Part shown: positions 1 through 11,463 of the stretch, in pieces
How the letters are laid out: every line of letters begins with the position of its first letter
Position numbering within the stretch: position 1 is the stretch's first letter
Assembly (NCBI GenBank): GCA_963682025.1
Contig: OY821520.1
Span: 234,760,030 to 234,824,029 of the forward strand
Direction: 5' to 3'
Source: Cordilura impudica
Lineage: Eukaryota > Arthropoda > Insecta > Diptera > Scathophagidae
Length of the DNA: 64,000 nucleotides
The notes under the pieces: generated by a model
The model's input: only the letters and a program-made list of their open reading frames with translations
Databases searched by the model: none
Told to the model about the DNA's origin: nothing
Program-made: the position numbers and the translations under genes

Positions 1-6
1 TATCAG

Positions 7-1409
7 CCCTGTTCTTGAAACGTTGTTATTTGAATATGAGTGAATTTAAAATCACATGAAATTGAAATTTCGGGTTTCTTGAAACTACTTTTTTTTATTT
101 ATTTAATGGAAACATATGTTTGAGTTAAGAACCATATGTTCGAGTTAAGAACATATGTTATCTAGAAACCGAGGTGCCATATGGTTCTTTATTCAGTTTA
201 TAGAAAAAGTATAAAGAAAAATATTTTCTTTTAAAATAACAACTTATTTGTTCATTTAATTGTTTTTGTTCTTCAATTTCATTCAATTAAAAATGACTTT
301 TCTTTTTAAAAAGTTAGGCATCACCAAAACAAATTTCGATATTCAAATAAATTGGATTTGACTGGCATCACTACTGTTTCGGACATATGCAAAAAATAAA
401 AATATGTGATTTGATGAAAAAATTTTTTTAATTCCTTTATTTGCAATAATTAGTGCATAAAGAATCTATGTTATAATTGAAAGAATTATAATGGAAAATA
501 GATTGTGTAAATAAAAATTTTTTATTATAGTTATAGAACAGCATCATCGCAAAAAGTGTGTTTTATTAAAGGTGCTATTGCATGATGTGTTTTTTACATA
601 TGTACTGTCAAATTTTCCCACAACAAAAGTTGTACACATCGTGTGATACATATGAAACATTGTTTATGTACAATACATGAGGAAAGTCACAAGTACATTT
701 TTCAATTAGAACAGGTTCTATTTTTGCATGACAAACATATGAAAATACAACACTGCTTGTGGCGAAAGACAAAACAGAGTAAATTTTAAAGATTAATATT
801 GAAAGAAAAATAAATTGTGTAGTATTAATTAACAATTAAAAAATATATAACTTTTTTTTTTAACAATAAATTTTTGTAAATTCACAAATTAAATCAGTTG
901 TTGTTTACATTTAGAGGTTATGTCATACGGAAATACATATGCACGTGTGATAGCAAAAATTATGAATCGTATGTAAAAGACAATTTTGACAGACATGAGG
1001 AATTTCATATGGATAAAAAAAGTGACAGTACATATGTAAAAAACACTTCGTGTAATAGCACCTTAACATCGACCACTTATTACGAGTTTTTTTTTAAATC
1101 AGCGCAAAATGTAGACGTTTTTAAAATTGTTTTGTTTTTCATAAAATTAATGTCTAATTTTTTAAAATAATGACAAGGTTCAATAAAACACATGTTAGAG
1201 TTTAAATATCAATTAGTTTTTTTGTATCTCTTAAGGCCTGCTTAGTAGAAAAAAAGGGCATTTGTTTTGAATTCGCAAAGCCTTTTCTATGTGAATTAAA
1301 CCGAGAAAAAATATTCTTATTGAAATTAGAGAATAGCAAAAAACTCGTAGATTTAAGAATTTTTTCATTTACGAGTTTTTTTTTTGTGATAGTGGTTTCA
1401 AGAACAGGG
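7..1409. mobile_element. Inverted-repeat element, 1.4 kb, non-coding
   Basis: The 15-bp string CCCTGTTCTTGAAAC at 7-21 recurs as its exact reverse complement at 1395-1409, which marks the two ends of an element. The interior (about 565-860 against about 880-1066) forms an imperfect palindrome: for example GGTGCTATT near 572 pairs with AATAGCACC near 1055, and the TTTTTTACATATGTACTGTC stretch near 590 pairs with its complement near 1025. I see no credible coding sequence. Only six bases lie upstream of the left end, so a target duplication cannot be tested. The superfamily is unknown; a foldback-type MITE is my best description. Confidence 0.55.
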
Positions 1410-1787
1410 GTGTATGTCTTTTATTTAAATTTTTTCCTTTTCACTTTTCACATTTTACTTTTTAATTTATTCACTTTCCACTTTTAAATTTGTTCACATT
1501 TATAATTTAAATAGCTTAACTTCACACCACGATTCGATTGTATTAATGAACAAAAATTCATAATACAGTATAACCCGTTTAATTACCCCACGCTTAAATA
1601 CCTTTCACGCTTATTTACCTCGAATACTAAATCCCCGTTTTTTGCTCACTGTTTCTAATAAAACCCCACGGTTAATTAACTTTCGCTTAATTACCCAATT
1701 CGGGTAATTACCTCAAATATTTTATCCATAATATAAAATTTCCATTAAATTTCCTTGGCTTAATTACCCAAAGTACTTATTGGCTCA

Positions 1788-2120
1788 CGATATGGTTTAA
1801 CCAGATGCGCCTGAATAATGCTGTCATTTCTAGAAAATTGGTAATGAATAAAGCAAAGGAGTTTGCTATAAAAATTAATTCAGATTTTGAATCGAACAGT
1901 AGTTGGTTGTGGAGGTGGCAGAGGAGAGAAAACATAAAATTCACAAAGACACATGGAGAAAGTAATGAAAATGATCGTTAATGTGCCCCAATTTTTCTGG
2001 AAAGTTGCAATTTTTCCTCAATTCTTCAAAATTATACTCCTGAAAATATATTTAATGCTGTTGAGAGTGGCGTTTTTTATAAAGTTGTGCCAAGTGGAAC
2101 ATTAGTTCAAAAAGGTGGCC
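1788..2120 (+). pseudogene. pogo/Tigger transposase fragment (CENP-B HTH and start of DDE domain)
   Basis: A frame starting near 1788 reads WFNQMRLNNAVISRKLVMNK and continues through KAKEFAIKI, a WLWRWQRR helix and FTKTHGES to a stop at 1979-1981. This matches the CENP-B-type helix-turn-helix of Tigger/Jerky transposases, which bind the transposon ends. In another frame the downstream bases give TPENIFNAVESGVFYKVVPS, the position of the family's first catalytic aspartate (normally N-A-D-E-T-G). Here that aspartate codon is GTT (valine, 2060-2062). The later catalytic residues are absent; a MITE interrupts at 2146. Frameshift, stop, lost aspartate and truncation all show a dead gene. Family assignment is firm and exact limits are approximate. 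Confidence 0.7.
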
Positions 2121-2145
2121 AATAAATCTAAAAAAAGATGTCTAA

Positions 2146-2861
2146 TAGTGCGTTAACATCTGAGGAAAATCTAGTAGATTTTAGTTGAAATCTGTTTTGT
2201 AAATCTATACCGTTTACATCTAACTTTTTTGACATTTTGTGAGATTTTGTTTCCACAACAATAAACAGCTGATTAAAATAAAACATATAAACTAGAAATA
2301 CCAAAAATAAACAAAACAATAGGAAAATAAAATATGGAAAATTCTAAAAAGGAACAGATTTTACAATTATATTATGTATCAAAAATGAAAAAAGCACAAA
2401 CTGAAATAGAAATTTTGCGAAAAAATCAGCATTTGTTAAATGTATTGTTTGAACAGCAAAAACAAATTCATTTTCCACAATTATAATTTAGCAGATTGGA
2501 ATGGGCACACGTCAGCACAAAAAGTTATAACTTTTCAATTACTAAATATTTTTTTATTACAGATTCGTTATTTTTTTTTTTTTTGTTAATAATTAATATT
2601 TTATTTCCTTCTCATTCAACTTGTTTGCTTTTATTTTTAAATGTCAATTTTTCAGTCACTGCGTTGTAATTTTCTACTACAATATTAAAAAAACACAGTA
2701 GTATCATTTGGTAGTGCCCAAGTTTGATAAGATTTTGTGAGATTTTGCATAAATCTAGTAACGAGCTAGATTTTGTTTTGTATGGGAAATATAGTAAAAA
2801 TGAGCTAGATTGTGCTCGAAATCTCGTATATACTAGATTTTGCTTAGATGTAAACGCACTA
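2146..2861. mobile_element. 716-bp MITE with TAA target duplication, nested in the pogo element
   Basis: The ends are inverted repeats: TAGTGCGTTAACATCT at the left against TAGTGCGTTTACATCT (complement of the right end), followed by AAAATCTAGTA on both sides. TAA directly flanks both ends (2143-2145 and 2862-2864). A three-base TAA/TTA duplication is the signature of PIF/Harbinger elements, so I infer a Harbinger-type non-autonomous element. The pogo transposase reading breaks off just before it, so the MITE inserted after the pogo. It contains a 50-residue open frame, described separately. Confidence 0.7.
2334..2486 (+). CDS. 50-residue coiled-coil-like open frame inside the MITE
   Basis: ATG at 2334-2336 opens a 50-codon frame ending TAA at 2484-2486. 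The product is rich in Lys, Glu, Gln and Leu (MENSKKEQILQLYY, then AQTEIEILRKNQHLLNVL) with heptad-like spacing of Leu/Ile, consistent with an amphipathic helix or coiled coil. Such tails end the Myb/MADF-type DNA-binding proteins of Harbinger transposons, so it may be the remnant last exon of that second gene. This is inference only: no domain is recognisable and a chance frame is possible. No promoter or splice evidence was found. Confidence 0.3.
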   Translation: MENSKKEQILQLYYVSKMKKAQTEIEILRKNQHLLNVLFEQQKQIHFPQL

Positions 2862-3120
2862 TAACATTTTATTTTTTGTTGTAACTCTTTGGGAACATAC
2901 CAAAAAGTGTTTAAAATTTACTTCTTAATGTAATTATTATGTAATGTAATTATTTTTATTTAATAAAATATTAAGTTATTTTAATAACCCTGTTTAACAT
3001 ATGTTCGGATAATTACCTTTTTGATGTATTTGAATTTATTCGTCTAATTGCCTCTTATGAGGCATAATTACCCAAAAATCTTGTAAATGTTGACGAGATA
3101 ATTAACAGAGGATTACTGTA

Positions 3121-4889
3121 TATGTACAAATACTGAACACTTGGTTCAAAAATAGTATAAAATATTCCCGTTATAAACAAAAACAACAGCATAAAATGCA
3201 GTTTTTCATTCTCCAGCTACGCAAAATATTATACCAAAATAACGATCAAAACAATTTAATTGCCTGCATGATCTACATATTTGCGATTGCTGTAAATTTT
3301 TTCATTGTATTTGCAGTAAATCAGCTTTTAAGTGTAAAAGCGAATCATTTTCGAATCATTTTTTGATCGCCCATGAAATTAAACAGTTTTTAATCATCAA
3401 AAGAGCTCGAAGAATGCTCAGTAAAGTGATTTTTGTTGAAACAATCTATCAAATGCTGATTGGGTGACAACTAACACGTTAAAGTTATCACTACCACTAC
3501 AACTACTAAATGTTGTTGCTTGGCTATATAGCCGTTGCTGTTCTTCTTCTTATTGCAGTTTGTCTTTATTGCAAAAAATTAAAAAAAAAAAATAAACAAC
3601 GACAACAACAACAGCTACATAACAAACAATAGATACTTTGACCTTTTCTCTGTACCCATAGCTAAATAATGCACCACACCAACACGAACATGCATTGGTA
3701 TTGAGTTGCATATATATATATATGTATGGGTATCTGTGTTGTCTTCTGTTTATTTAACACTATGCACACAACAACACCAACTGCCTTGGCCTCTTTCCCT
3801 GCCTCTATCGTTGGCCGCCTCATCTCCACGACAGTTACCTTTGTTTGTCTCTTCTTTAACTGTCTCCCCTCTCGACCAACTCTTCTCTAGCTCTAGAAAT
3901 GAATTGAGTTTATTATCACCAGCATTTTGTTGTTGTTTTGTTTATATTTTGCTATTTTTTTGGTTTAATGGTATTCTGCCACTCTTCATATTCCGCTGTT
4001 TCATTTCTAGAGTATCGTATACAACTTGTATAGAGATTTTGTTGTTGGCATTGTTTTGGTAACATTGTTGTTGCAAGTTGTATGTATCTGTATCAGACAG
4101 CTGCCAACAATACCCATAGATCGCCATAGATACGTTGCAATACATATGTATGTAAGTACTTCGTACTTGTTGTATATACACATTTACTTTAAGTACATAC
4201 ACGTACTCCGCTCGATGACGTTGTTCATAACCAAAAGAAATCGCACTCATTCCATTATATTTAGTAAATAAAGTTAGGCTAACTTCTTGCTATCTCCCCC
4301 AACCGCATTATCTAGCAATTTGTATATAAACGCAACACCTTTTCTACAGCTCTCGTCTTCCCTCAACTTGCCAGGAAGGTTGTATGAAATGCACGAGTAC
4401 CCAACAAAAAAAGTATATTAATTCTAGAGGAATTACTTTTATTGCCACCAAAGCAAGAACTTTTTCCAAAGACGTTAATATAAAGTTATTGTGAAAAAAA
4501 CTACACTTAAAAAAAAAATAAATTGAAATTAAAAAACATTATAAAAAATGAGAAGAATAAATCAATTTTTTCATTTCATTTATTTATTCATTGTGTCTTC
4601 ACTACGTTACATGTTACATGTTGTAAGGATTAATAATATATACTTTATGGGGCCGCAATTGAATTTTTCGATGCGTTAAAAACCGAATGACAAACAGATA
4701 TACATATTCCCTCTAGACTCAAAATATACAAATAAAACTGTTAACTTTGGCGGTGGCATTATTATGATTTGGGGATTGCTTTTCGGGCCAAGGAATGGTT
4801 CCAACTCATGTAGTAAAAGAAACTGTAATTGCAATTGGATACAGGCAAATTAAAATTGACGTTGTGTATCCATACGTAGAGGAAAATAT
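3121..4889. other. Unassigned AT-rich DNA, no gene seen
   Basis: No convincing coding sequence. The piece 3190-3480 resembles the reverse complement of 13270-13400 (both contain TTTTTAATCATCAAAAG and a nearby GCTCGAAGAA), so it is a diverged dispersed repeat. A C+T-rich stretch at about 3775-3900 is the least AT-rich part and could be unique host sequence. A remnant of a HINE 5' end lies near 4650-4710 (TTTTCGATGCGTTAAAAACC, then GAATGACAAAC). Confidence 0.4.
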
Positions 4890-5589
4890 GCCCCTTAGGG
4901 CGGGTCGATTTGTAGGGATGCAAAAAAATCGCTCAAGTGACAAGGAAAATCATATTCTGGGGATCAAAATAAGAAACTTTGCCCAAGGAACCATACCTCT
5001 AAAACGAATTCTGATGTCCCGACTTTTGACCTGTCTGTCTGTCCGTCTGTCTGCCATGGGGCAATCCCATTCCCCCTCATGCAATTGATCTGAAACTTGG
5101 CCCATAGTCTTGTTGTGACTACAGATTAATTTTGGGGTAGTCACGCAGAGTCACGGAGTGATCTAAAAGTTATTTACCCTCATCCGATCGATCTTTTTGA
5201 ATAACATAACATAGTCAAGGCGTATGATTATTATTTATTAGCAGAGTAGAAGATACGTATACGTATGAGTGTCAGCCCAATTCTAAACAGAAAATGGTAA
5301 TTTTTTTAAATGTTTGTATGGGAAACCCCCCAGGGGGTTCCAGGGGTGTGCCGCTGGCATGGGTGGGTCGGCCCTCCAAAGTTAGTGGGGGTCGATCATA
5401 CATTTGGACTCGATTAGGGCACTCTAAATGGGTCAAAGTGAGACAGACAGACAGACAGGTCAAAAGTCGGGACTTCAGAATTCGTTTTAGAGGTATGGTT
5501 CCCCGCACAAAGTTTCTTATTTTGAACCCTAGAATACGATTTTCCTTGCCACTTGGGCGATTTTTAAATCGACCCGCCCTAATGCCCCT
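4890..5589. repeat. 700-bp palindrome (two ~150-bp arms, 386-bp loop)
   Basis: The left arm (about 4890-5053) and right arm (about 5440-5589) are inverted copies. TTAGGGCGGGTCGATTT starts the left arm and its complement ends the right. ACCATACCTCTAAAACGAAT, a GTCCCGACTTTTGACC block and a (CTGT)n run follow in the same order in each arm. The arms differ by scattered substitutions and small indels. Open frames through them are by-products of the symmetry. This is a foldback repeat of unknown family; the (GTCTGTCC)n block recalls the HINE interiors. Confidence 0.65.
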
Positions 5590-6579
5590 GGTCTGGAAGT
5601 TGCAACATGCAATGCAGTTTGTGTATTGGAATGGCCAGCTGATCTGAAGCTTAGAGAAATTCTATGGGAAATTGTAGATCGAAAAATACGGGCAGAGTAG
5701 GAAAAAATTTCAATGCATATCATTAACAATTTATTAGACTTCATACCTCGGCGTTGCACTGTGGGATTTTTCTGTATTTTAAGAAGCTGAAGAAGCTCGC
5801 AAGAAAGACTATAGAAGGTATAGACTAATGCTCCCCAGAAAGTGCAACATAGTCGCAACAAAAATTCGGGTCCAAAAATTCATATTCGGGTATATGGGCT
5901 GTGGGCAATGGGCGTGGCCGATTTACATGAAACTCTCCAGATATCGCAACATAATCATAACACTGATAACTTGTGCCAAGTTTCATGACTTTTGGTAAGG
6001 AAATACAAATTTGGGCAAAAAAAAACTTCTCGGGTTATATGGGCGGGGGGGGGGGCGATGAGCGTGGTAAATTTTGATGAAACTTAAAATTTTTCTTAAT
6101 TGAGTTGATAAAAGGCTCTGGGCCTAATTTCAATGTTGCACGAGATCTCCTTATACCTTTTGCAAAGAAATGTATTAAGCGATCCCACAGTGGATTGGTT
6201 TTTACAAAGGTTGAAATTTCACCATAAAAATATTTTTATCGAGAAGCTAAAGGCCCAAATAGACGATACAAAACGATTGCGCAAAATCGTATTTGCGCAA
6301 CAGCTAAAATAGATATACACTACAAAAAATTCATTCGCACAAGCATAGAATTTTAGTTTGTTTTTTTAATTTTTATTTTATACGCTTTTAATTTTCCAAA
6401 GAGCTGGCAATTTTCTGTATTCGTCGATAAATTCTTTACCAAAATTTTTTTCCCGACATTTATCTAACCGTACACTACGCAAAGTTCTTATTATTGTTCT
6501 ATATTTTATTTCTTTTTTTCTTCCGTCTCACGGTGGTCTTGAACCAACTTTTAATGAAGGGTCTTAGCACATCAGTTTT
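5590..6579. other. Vestigial dispersed-repeat DNA
   Basis: No gene seen. The segment 5880-6110 carries phrases common in DINE-1-type interiors (GGGCGTGGCC, then ATGAAACTCTCC, then a second GAGCGTGGTAAATTTTGATG), so it is probably a fragment of such a repeat. The poly-G run at 6045-6054 is the most G-rich point of the window. The remainder up to 6579 is unassigned. Confidence 0.35.
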
Positions 6580-8834
6580 TATACCCTCCACTCCAGTGTG
6601 CAGAGGGTATATATAAGTTTGTCATTCCGTTTGTAATAATTAGAAAAAAAATTTTGGACCCCATAAAATATATATATATGTGATCCTTATAACAACCGGA
6701 GTTGTTATAGCGATGTCCGTCTGTCCGTCTGTGGAAATCACGATGACGGCATCAATCGGGCAGCTAGGGTGCTCGTTGATATAAAAAATGATTCGTTAAC
6801 ATCCTGAGAAGTTTGCTGTTTAATATCGTCCAAATCGGTTGATTAGGGCCCGAGATTTGAATGAAGAACTAAAAAAAAAGTCTTGAAAAATATAATTTTC
6901 TTTAAATGGTGCGTGGTAAAGAAGAAAGCATATATTTTAAAAGTTCATAACTGCACTGTATTCTTAATCGGACCGGTTTCTGGCATTTCAGCCTTCATCA
7001 GCGATTTATTGAACATTGTGATAATTGTTATGTTTTAATTGAATAGATTGTTTCTATATGAAAATTTTTTTTCCAGTACTTTGTTGTTCTTGTCACGATC
7101 TTGCCCTCAATAGGATAGCTAGGGTCATCACTTTTAGTGAGAATGGGAAGATTTTTATTTCAAAAATCATTAAAATCGGTGGAACAGGTCCAGGGAAATC
7201 TCTGACAAATTAAGAAAAAAAAATGAAAAATATGATGTTTCTATAGTGTTCTTGTTGTTATTCTAAATGTTGTGTTGTTGTCATAGCTGGACTTGTTGTT
7301 TTTGTGGTCATTGTGGTAATAATATAATAAAAACTAACCCTTTGTACATTTTTTTATTAACTCTGGTAGAAAAATTTAAAAGTTTCCATTGTTTTGGCAT
7401 CACTAAAAAAATTTGTTAGATCATTTCTGTCATTGCAACGAGCCTGCCTGCAAAATTTCAGATCGATTGGGTCACGGGAAAGTGGTTAAAAGCGAACCAC
7501 AATTTTTTATACAAGCAGACACTACGAGTTAATATAAGGGAGTAAAAATTCACCAACATCTAAAGCAAATAATGCTAAATTACCTAGTTGTTATTAAAAA
7601 AAAAGCAATGTAAATTTAGCAAAAAAAAATTTTTATCTATTAATTTATTTAAAGAGAAAAACACAAAAATAACGTTTGATGTTGTATTTTTTGTGTGTAA
7701 TATTTACATATACATACATACACATATTAAATAATACAAATAATATACATATATTCTATATATGTATGTATGTATACCGATAGTAACTGCATGTTAGAAA
7801 TAAATCGGTATATTATTTTATTTCCATAAAATTCTGCAATATTTTGTTGTGGGGAAAATACATTTCTTTTGCATTAACAGAGTGTCACTTCATTTTGCTC
7901 AGCGTAACTATGCCGCAGTAGATGGCGCCACAATTTTTGTTCTAATTAGCTTTGCAATAGTTATTTCTATTTTAACATGAATGTCAATATTTTCAAATAG
8001 ATATTTTACATTACAATGTTAAGAGTATGCACGGGCTGGTCTTTTATTTCATACGTGTTTTCATTATTCTTTTACAAATATGAACATAAGTTTGGCATAT
8101 TAACTTTTTGTTGTCTTTACAAAATAGAGTTACCGAGTTCATCAATGAGTTTTTTGCTTTCAAAAAAGTTCTACATAGTTATATAAAATTATTATTCTGC
8201 TTTGCCTACAAAATATCTGATTGCGATTACATCTAATTTTTAAAAATTGTTTATAAATACTAAAGCATTTGATGAGAATGTATATATTTATACATTATTT
8301 TTCACAATTTTTTTGGATGAAAATTTGAAGTTTTTCAGAAAATAAAGATAACAAATTATTTTATTTAAAATATTTGGGACTTTTGGTTTTTTTGCGTTTG
8401 GCATCCCTAATTTAATTATTTATTATTATTATTATTTTATTCTCTATGTTTTCCAAATATGGCAATATTTTAATAAAAAAGTTGAGAGCGCTTTTTTTTT
8501 GGTTATTATTTTATTACTCCATCCGACCTATATGGCCGCAATGAAGAAATATTTGGTCAGTTAAAAGAAACTATACAGCCATCTCCAATTAGCACGATTT
8601 AATGCATATAGCCACCCTACACAACCATTACCTTTGCAATGGAGGTTAGGGAGAGCTATTTAAGTAGCAAAAACTAAATTAAACGAGAAATAAATCTGAA
8701 ATAATAGAAAAGACGAAAACCAACCCAAAGAATTTTCTGAAATAATTTGGTATTAAGTTTAACAAATTGTTTACTTTTTCCAATATTTTGTTTACATTTA
8801 TTATCAATACAGCCGAATTTAACACTCTTACTTG
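6580..8834 (+). mobile_element. HINE-A1: DINE-1-like (Helentron-associated) non-autonomous element
   Basis: It begins TATACCCTCCACTCCAGTG, where TATACCCTC and GAGGGTATA form a hairpin, followed by CCCCATAAAATATATATA and GTCCGTCTGTCCGTCTG. It ends with AACACTCTTACTTG followed by Ts. This is the layout of Drosophila DINE-1/INE-1: TATACCC hairpin, ATGTCCGTCTGTCCG block, 3' stem-loop, then ...CTTG before a T tract. It aligns along its length with HINE-A2, A3 and A4. Two oddities: about 190 bp at 6895-7080 are absent from the other copies, and half of the 3' stem-loop (the GATTCGGCA side) is deleted near 8808. It also lacks the roughly 0.8-kb internal block of A3 and A4. No protein gene. Confidence 0.75.
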
Positions 8835-9307
8835 TTTTTTGAAAAGTTTCCATTTTATTGCCATTCACGGTAAGTGTCAATATCTGCAAAGAACTAGCAA
8901 AATACTGAGAAGCTTGGAGGAAAATCATGGAATAACCTGAGGCTTATATTGAGTTATAGCACTGAAAATTATGATAATATAACCTCTGGCCTTTTGTAGG
9001 ATAACCTTTAGAAGATCTTATATCAAAATTGAATAAGAAACTTCTAAGGGCACCTTTCTTTGTTAGTCGTTTTTTTTTTTTTGACAGTTGAGTAAATGTG
9101 TTGTTCTGTATTTAGTTACTGCTAGTTAGCTGTTGTTGTATCTATAGATACACAAATCCTATATATATTCATATACTATATATGTATATAGGGGCCTGTA
9201 TATAAATAGTAAAAATGTTGAGAGTGTATAAGTGTATTAGTTTCGTTTTGAGCTGGATACCCAGAAATGCATCTGCTGCACCAAAAACAGTAACAACAAT
9301 TGCAGCC

Positions 9308-9351
<44 letters not shown>

Positions 9352-10489
9352 CTCCATATGTACATACTACACGTACTAACAACATCATGGAAAAAGCATA
9401 AACTCAACAGAACTGAACCAACTTTAAAGTATTGCTTTTGATTTTCCTTTCAAAGTCATAAAATATGTATACCAGCTTGCTTGTACAAAAATTCCCTTTG
9501 GCTCCCTCTCCACCCCTCCCCCATCCGACCGCTTAGTAACCTCAAACCATTATATGCTCTATATACCACACTATATAAGGCTTCATGAATGGAATAATAT
9601 GCTGCAGTTGTTGTGTATTCTTAAAGTTTTTTTGTTTTTTATTTCTATATGCATTAAAATTTATGGCATTCGATTTTGTTTTTTTTTTTTTTTTGTTTAA
9701 TTTTTATATATATGTAGGTATAAACGATATTTTATATATATATGTATAATTTTTCAACACTTGAGACCGTTTGCCTACTCCAACCACCCCATCATCACCA
9801 CCATCACCACTATGTTTTATTTTTTTTTACCCTCCTCCTTCTGCGTTTCCCTTGGTTTACAAGTGATTTATAGAGCAACATTTTTGCTATGAAATCATTC
9901 TGTATTAAATGGGTTCTAATGGGTTTTTGCCATTTATTTATATTTATTTATATATAGAAACACAACTAGCTTTATACTATATGGAGGACGTTGTTGTTAT
10001 AGCTAGAACTTGTATGTATTCCGATAATAAATTAAAAATGAATTTATAAAATTTTTATTCGGCTGTACATAACATTTTCAACACAACACAATCAATATTT
10101 AAATGAGAATTTTCTAGAATGAGGGTGTGCAAAGGAACAAAAGATTTTGATTTCAATTAGTATAGGGCAAATTGTTTTCTTTTTTTATTGAAGCCAATCC
10201 GTTTTGATGAACGTTGTAGTTTATTTTGTGCCAGTACAGAGAAATATAGTTTTAAACTCGGGCGCCTACCAGTAAAGAATTGTTATCAATTAAAGTTATT
10301 ACTTTAATATTAAAATCTTTTGCGAATACTTTAGTAAATAATTAAAATGTATTAATCCGAGATCAGTACTTAAAACTTTTTGATTGCAGTACTTAAACAT
10401 TTTGCTTATTTTTTATTTTTTTTTATTTTACTGTCAAACGTCATACATCATTGTAATTTAAAAAATACACTACAAAACAAGCACGAAAA
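8835..10489. other. Unassigned intergenic DNA with simple repeats
   Basis: No coding sequence is supported. It contains an (AT)n run at 9310-9350, T-rich runs near 9066 and 9680, and a C-rich patch (9500-9530, 9780-9810). These look like unique fly non-coding DNA. No transposon ends were recognised here. Confidence 0.4.
9310..9350. repeat. (TA)n microsatellite
   Basis: About twenty perfect TA dinucleotides. Confidence 0.95.
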
Positions 10490-10920
10490 CAAGTAAGAGT
10501 GTTAAATTCGGCTATGCCAAATCTATGATACCCTGGACTTAATATCTGGACTTCTTGCACTATTTGTAACAAATGTATATAAAATATTTGAATATGTAAA
10601 CAGTTCGATAAACCTATTACTGAATTATTACAACAAATGCTCTGAATATTCAGCATTTTATAGAGGTATCTACATATTTTAGGTCATAAATTGGCGCAAT
10701 GACACCCGATTTATCCCATTTTAAATACTAACCTGATCCAGATAATTACAAACAATATTAAGTTTAACCAGGTAAATGGTTTATTTTGTAATTTTCTTTT
10801 TAATTTAAATTTTTTAATATAAAGGTGTAGTTTATTTTTTAAAATCCTTTTCAATTTCCAGAACTATTATTATAGGGCACATTTGTGAGTCCGCATAGAT
10901 CAACTTTCAACTCTTACTTG
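10490..10920. repeat. HINE 3'-terminal sequences in inverted orientation around 431 bp
   Basis: The left edge reads CAAGTAAGAGTGTTAAATTC, the complement of a HINE 3' end, and the right edge reads CAACTCTTACTTG before a T tract. The block therefore has HINE 3' ends facing outward on both sides. GCTATGCCAAATC near 10514 is a decayed form of the terminal stem-loop. It is either two truncated copies joined head to head or a short palindromic derivative. Confidence 0.5.
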
Positions 10921-11280
10921 TTTTTATTGTATTCAATTTATCTTTGTCTTTAAATTAATTAAGATAATTAAGATGAAAATATTTAACAAATTGTTTTTTT
11001 TTAGTTAATATCTGAAAATTTTACTGATACAAGGCAAAACTAAAACTGCCAAAAATTTCAGTCAAAACTATTTTGAATGTATTTGTTAAATATCGCATAA
11101 TTTTTTTCAATTTTAAACTTTAAAGTCTTTTTAAGTCTGGTAATAACTCTATAATATGAAGGAAGTAAATATGTGGATTCTTTAATAACAATGACAAGTA
11201 TAAAACACTTTTTTGTGCATTACATTAAAATATTATAAATTTGAACATAATTAATTTTAGAAACATAATTAATTTTAGAA

Positions 11281-11463
11281 AAATGTCCGATTCGTTTTTC
11301 GATGATGCTGAAAACACATCAAAGAAATACAGAACATAAAGAATTTGCTTCAGTTAGTTGAGAGACGAGAAGCTAATGGATGGCTGGAGCAGGTCAAAGG
11401 TGACGACTATAAATGCAGATGCAAGTCTTTTGAAAACATATTAAAATGCGATAAATCAGATCT
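11281..11463 (+). pseudogene. Short coding-like vestige, possibly a BED-type zinc-finger start
   Basis: An ATG near 11283 opens MSDSFFDDAENTSKK, then a stop. Another frame reads LLQLVERREANGWLEQVKGD followed by YKCRCKSFENILKCDKSDL. The WLEQVKGD...C.C pattern resembles the start of BED-type fingers in hAT transposases, but the cysteine spacing is not canonical. It ends where the hAT terminal repeat begins at 11464 and lies on the strand opposite to that element's gene, so it is probably separate. Low confidence. Confidence 0.22.

Larger units (their letters stand above)
1566..3118 (+). mobile_element. pogo/Tigger-like DNA transposon, decayed and interrupted
   Basis: The element starts CAGTATAACCCG and ends with the complement of CAGTAATCCTC. 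Both sides are flanked by TA (1564-1565 and 3119-3120), the target duplication of the Tc1/mariner/pogo superfamily. The terminal repeats carry GTTAATTA/GTTTAATTA runs typical of Tigger-type ends, and AATTACC-like subterminal motifs recur inside. It contains a broken transposase at about 1788-2120 and a nested 716-bp MITE at 2146-2861. Without that insertion it would be only about 0.83 kb, so much of the original transposase has been deleted. Confidence 0.7.

Noticed and set aside
3706..4062. 118-codon plus-strand frame
   Set aside because: It starts within a TATATA repeat and runs through C/T-rich DNA; no domain, no plausible composition and no splice context. Most likely chance.
4795..5647. 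Frames of 60-120 codons on both strands in the palindrome
   Set aside because: They are mirror images produced by the inverted arms, with (CTGT)n-derived peptides; no domain.
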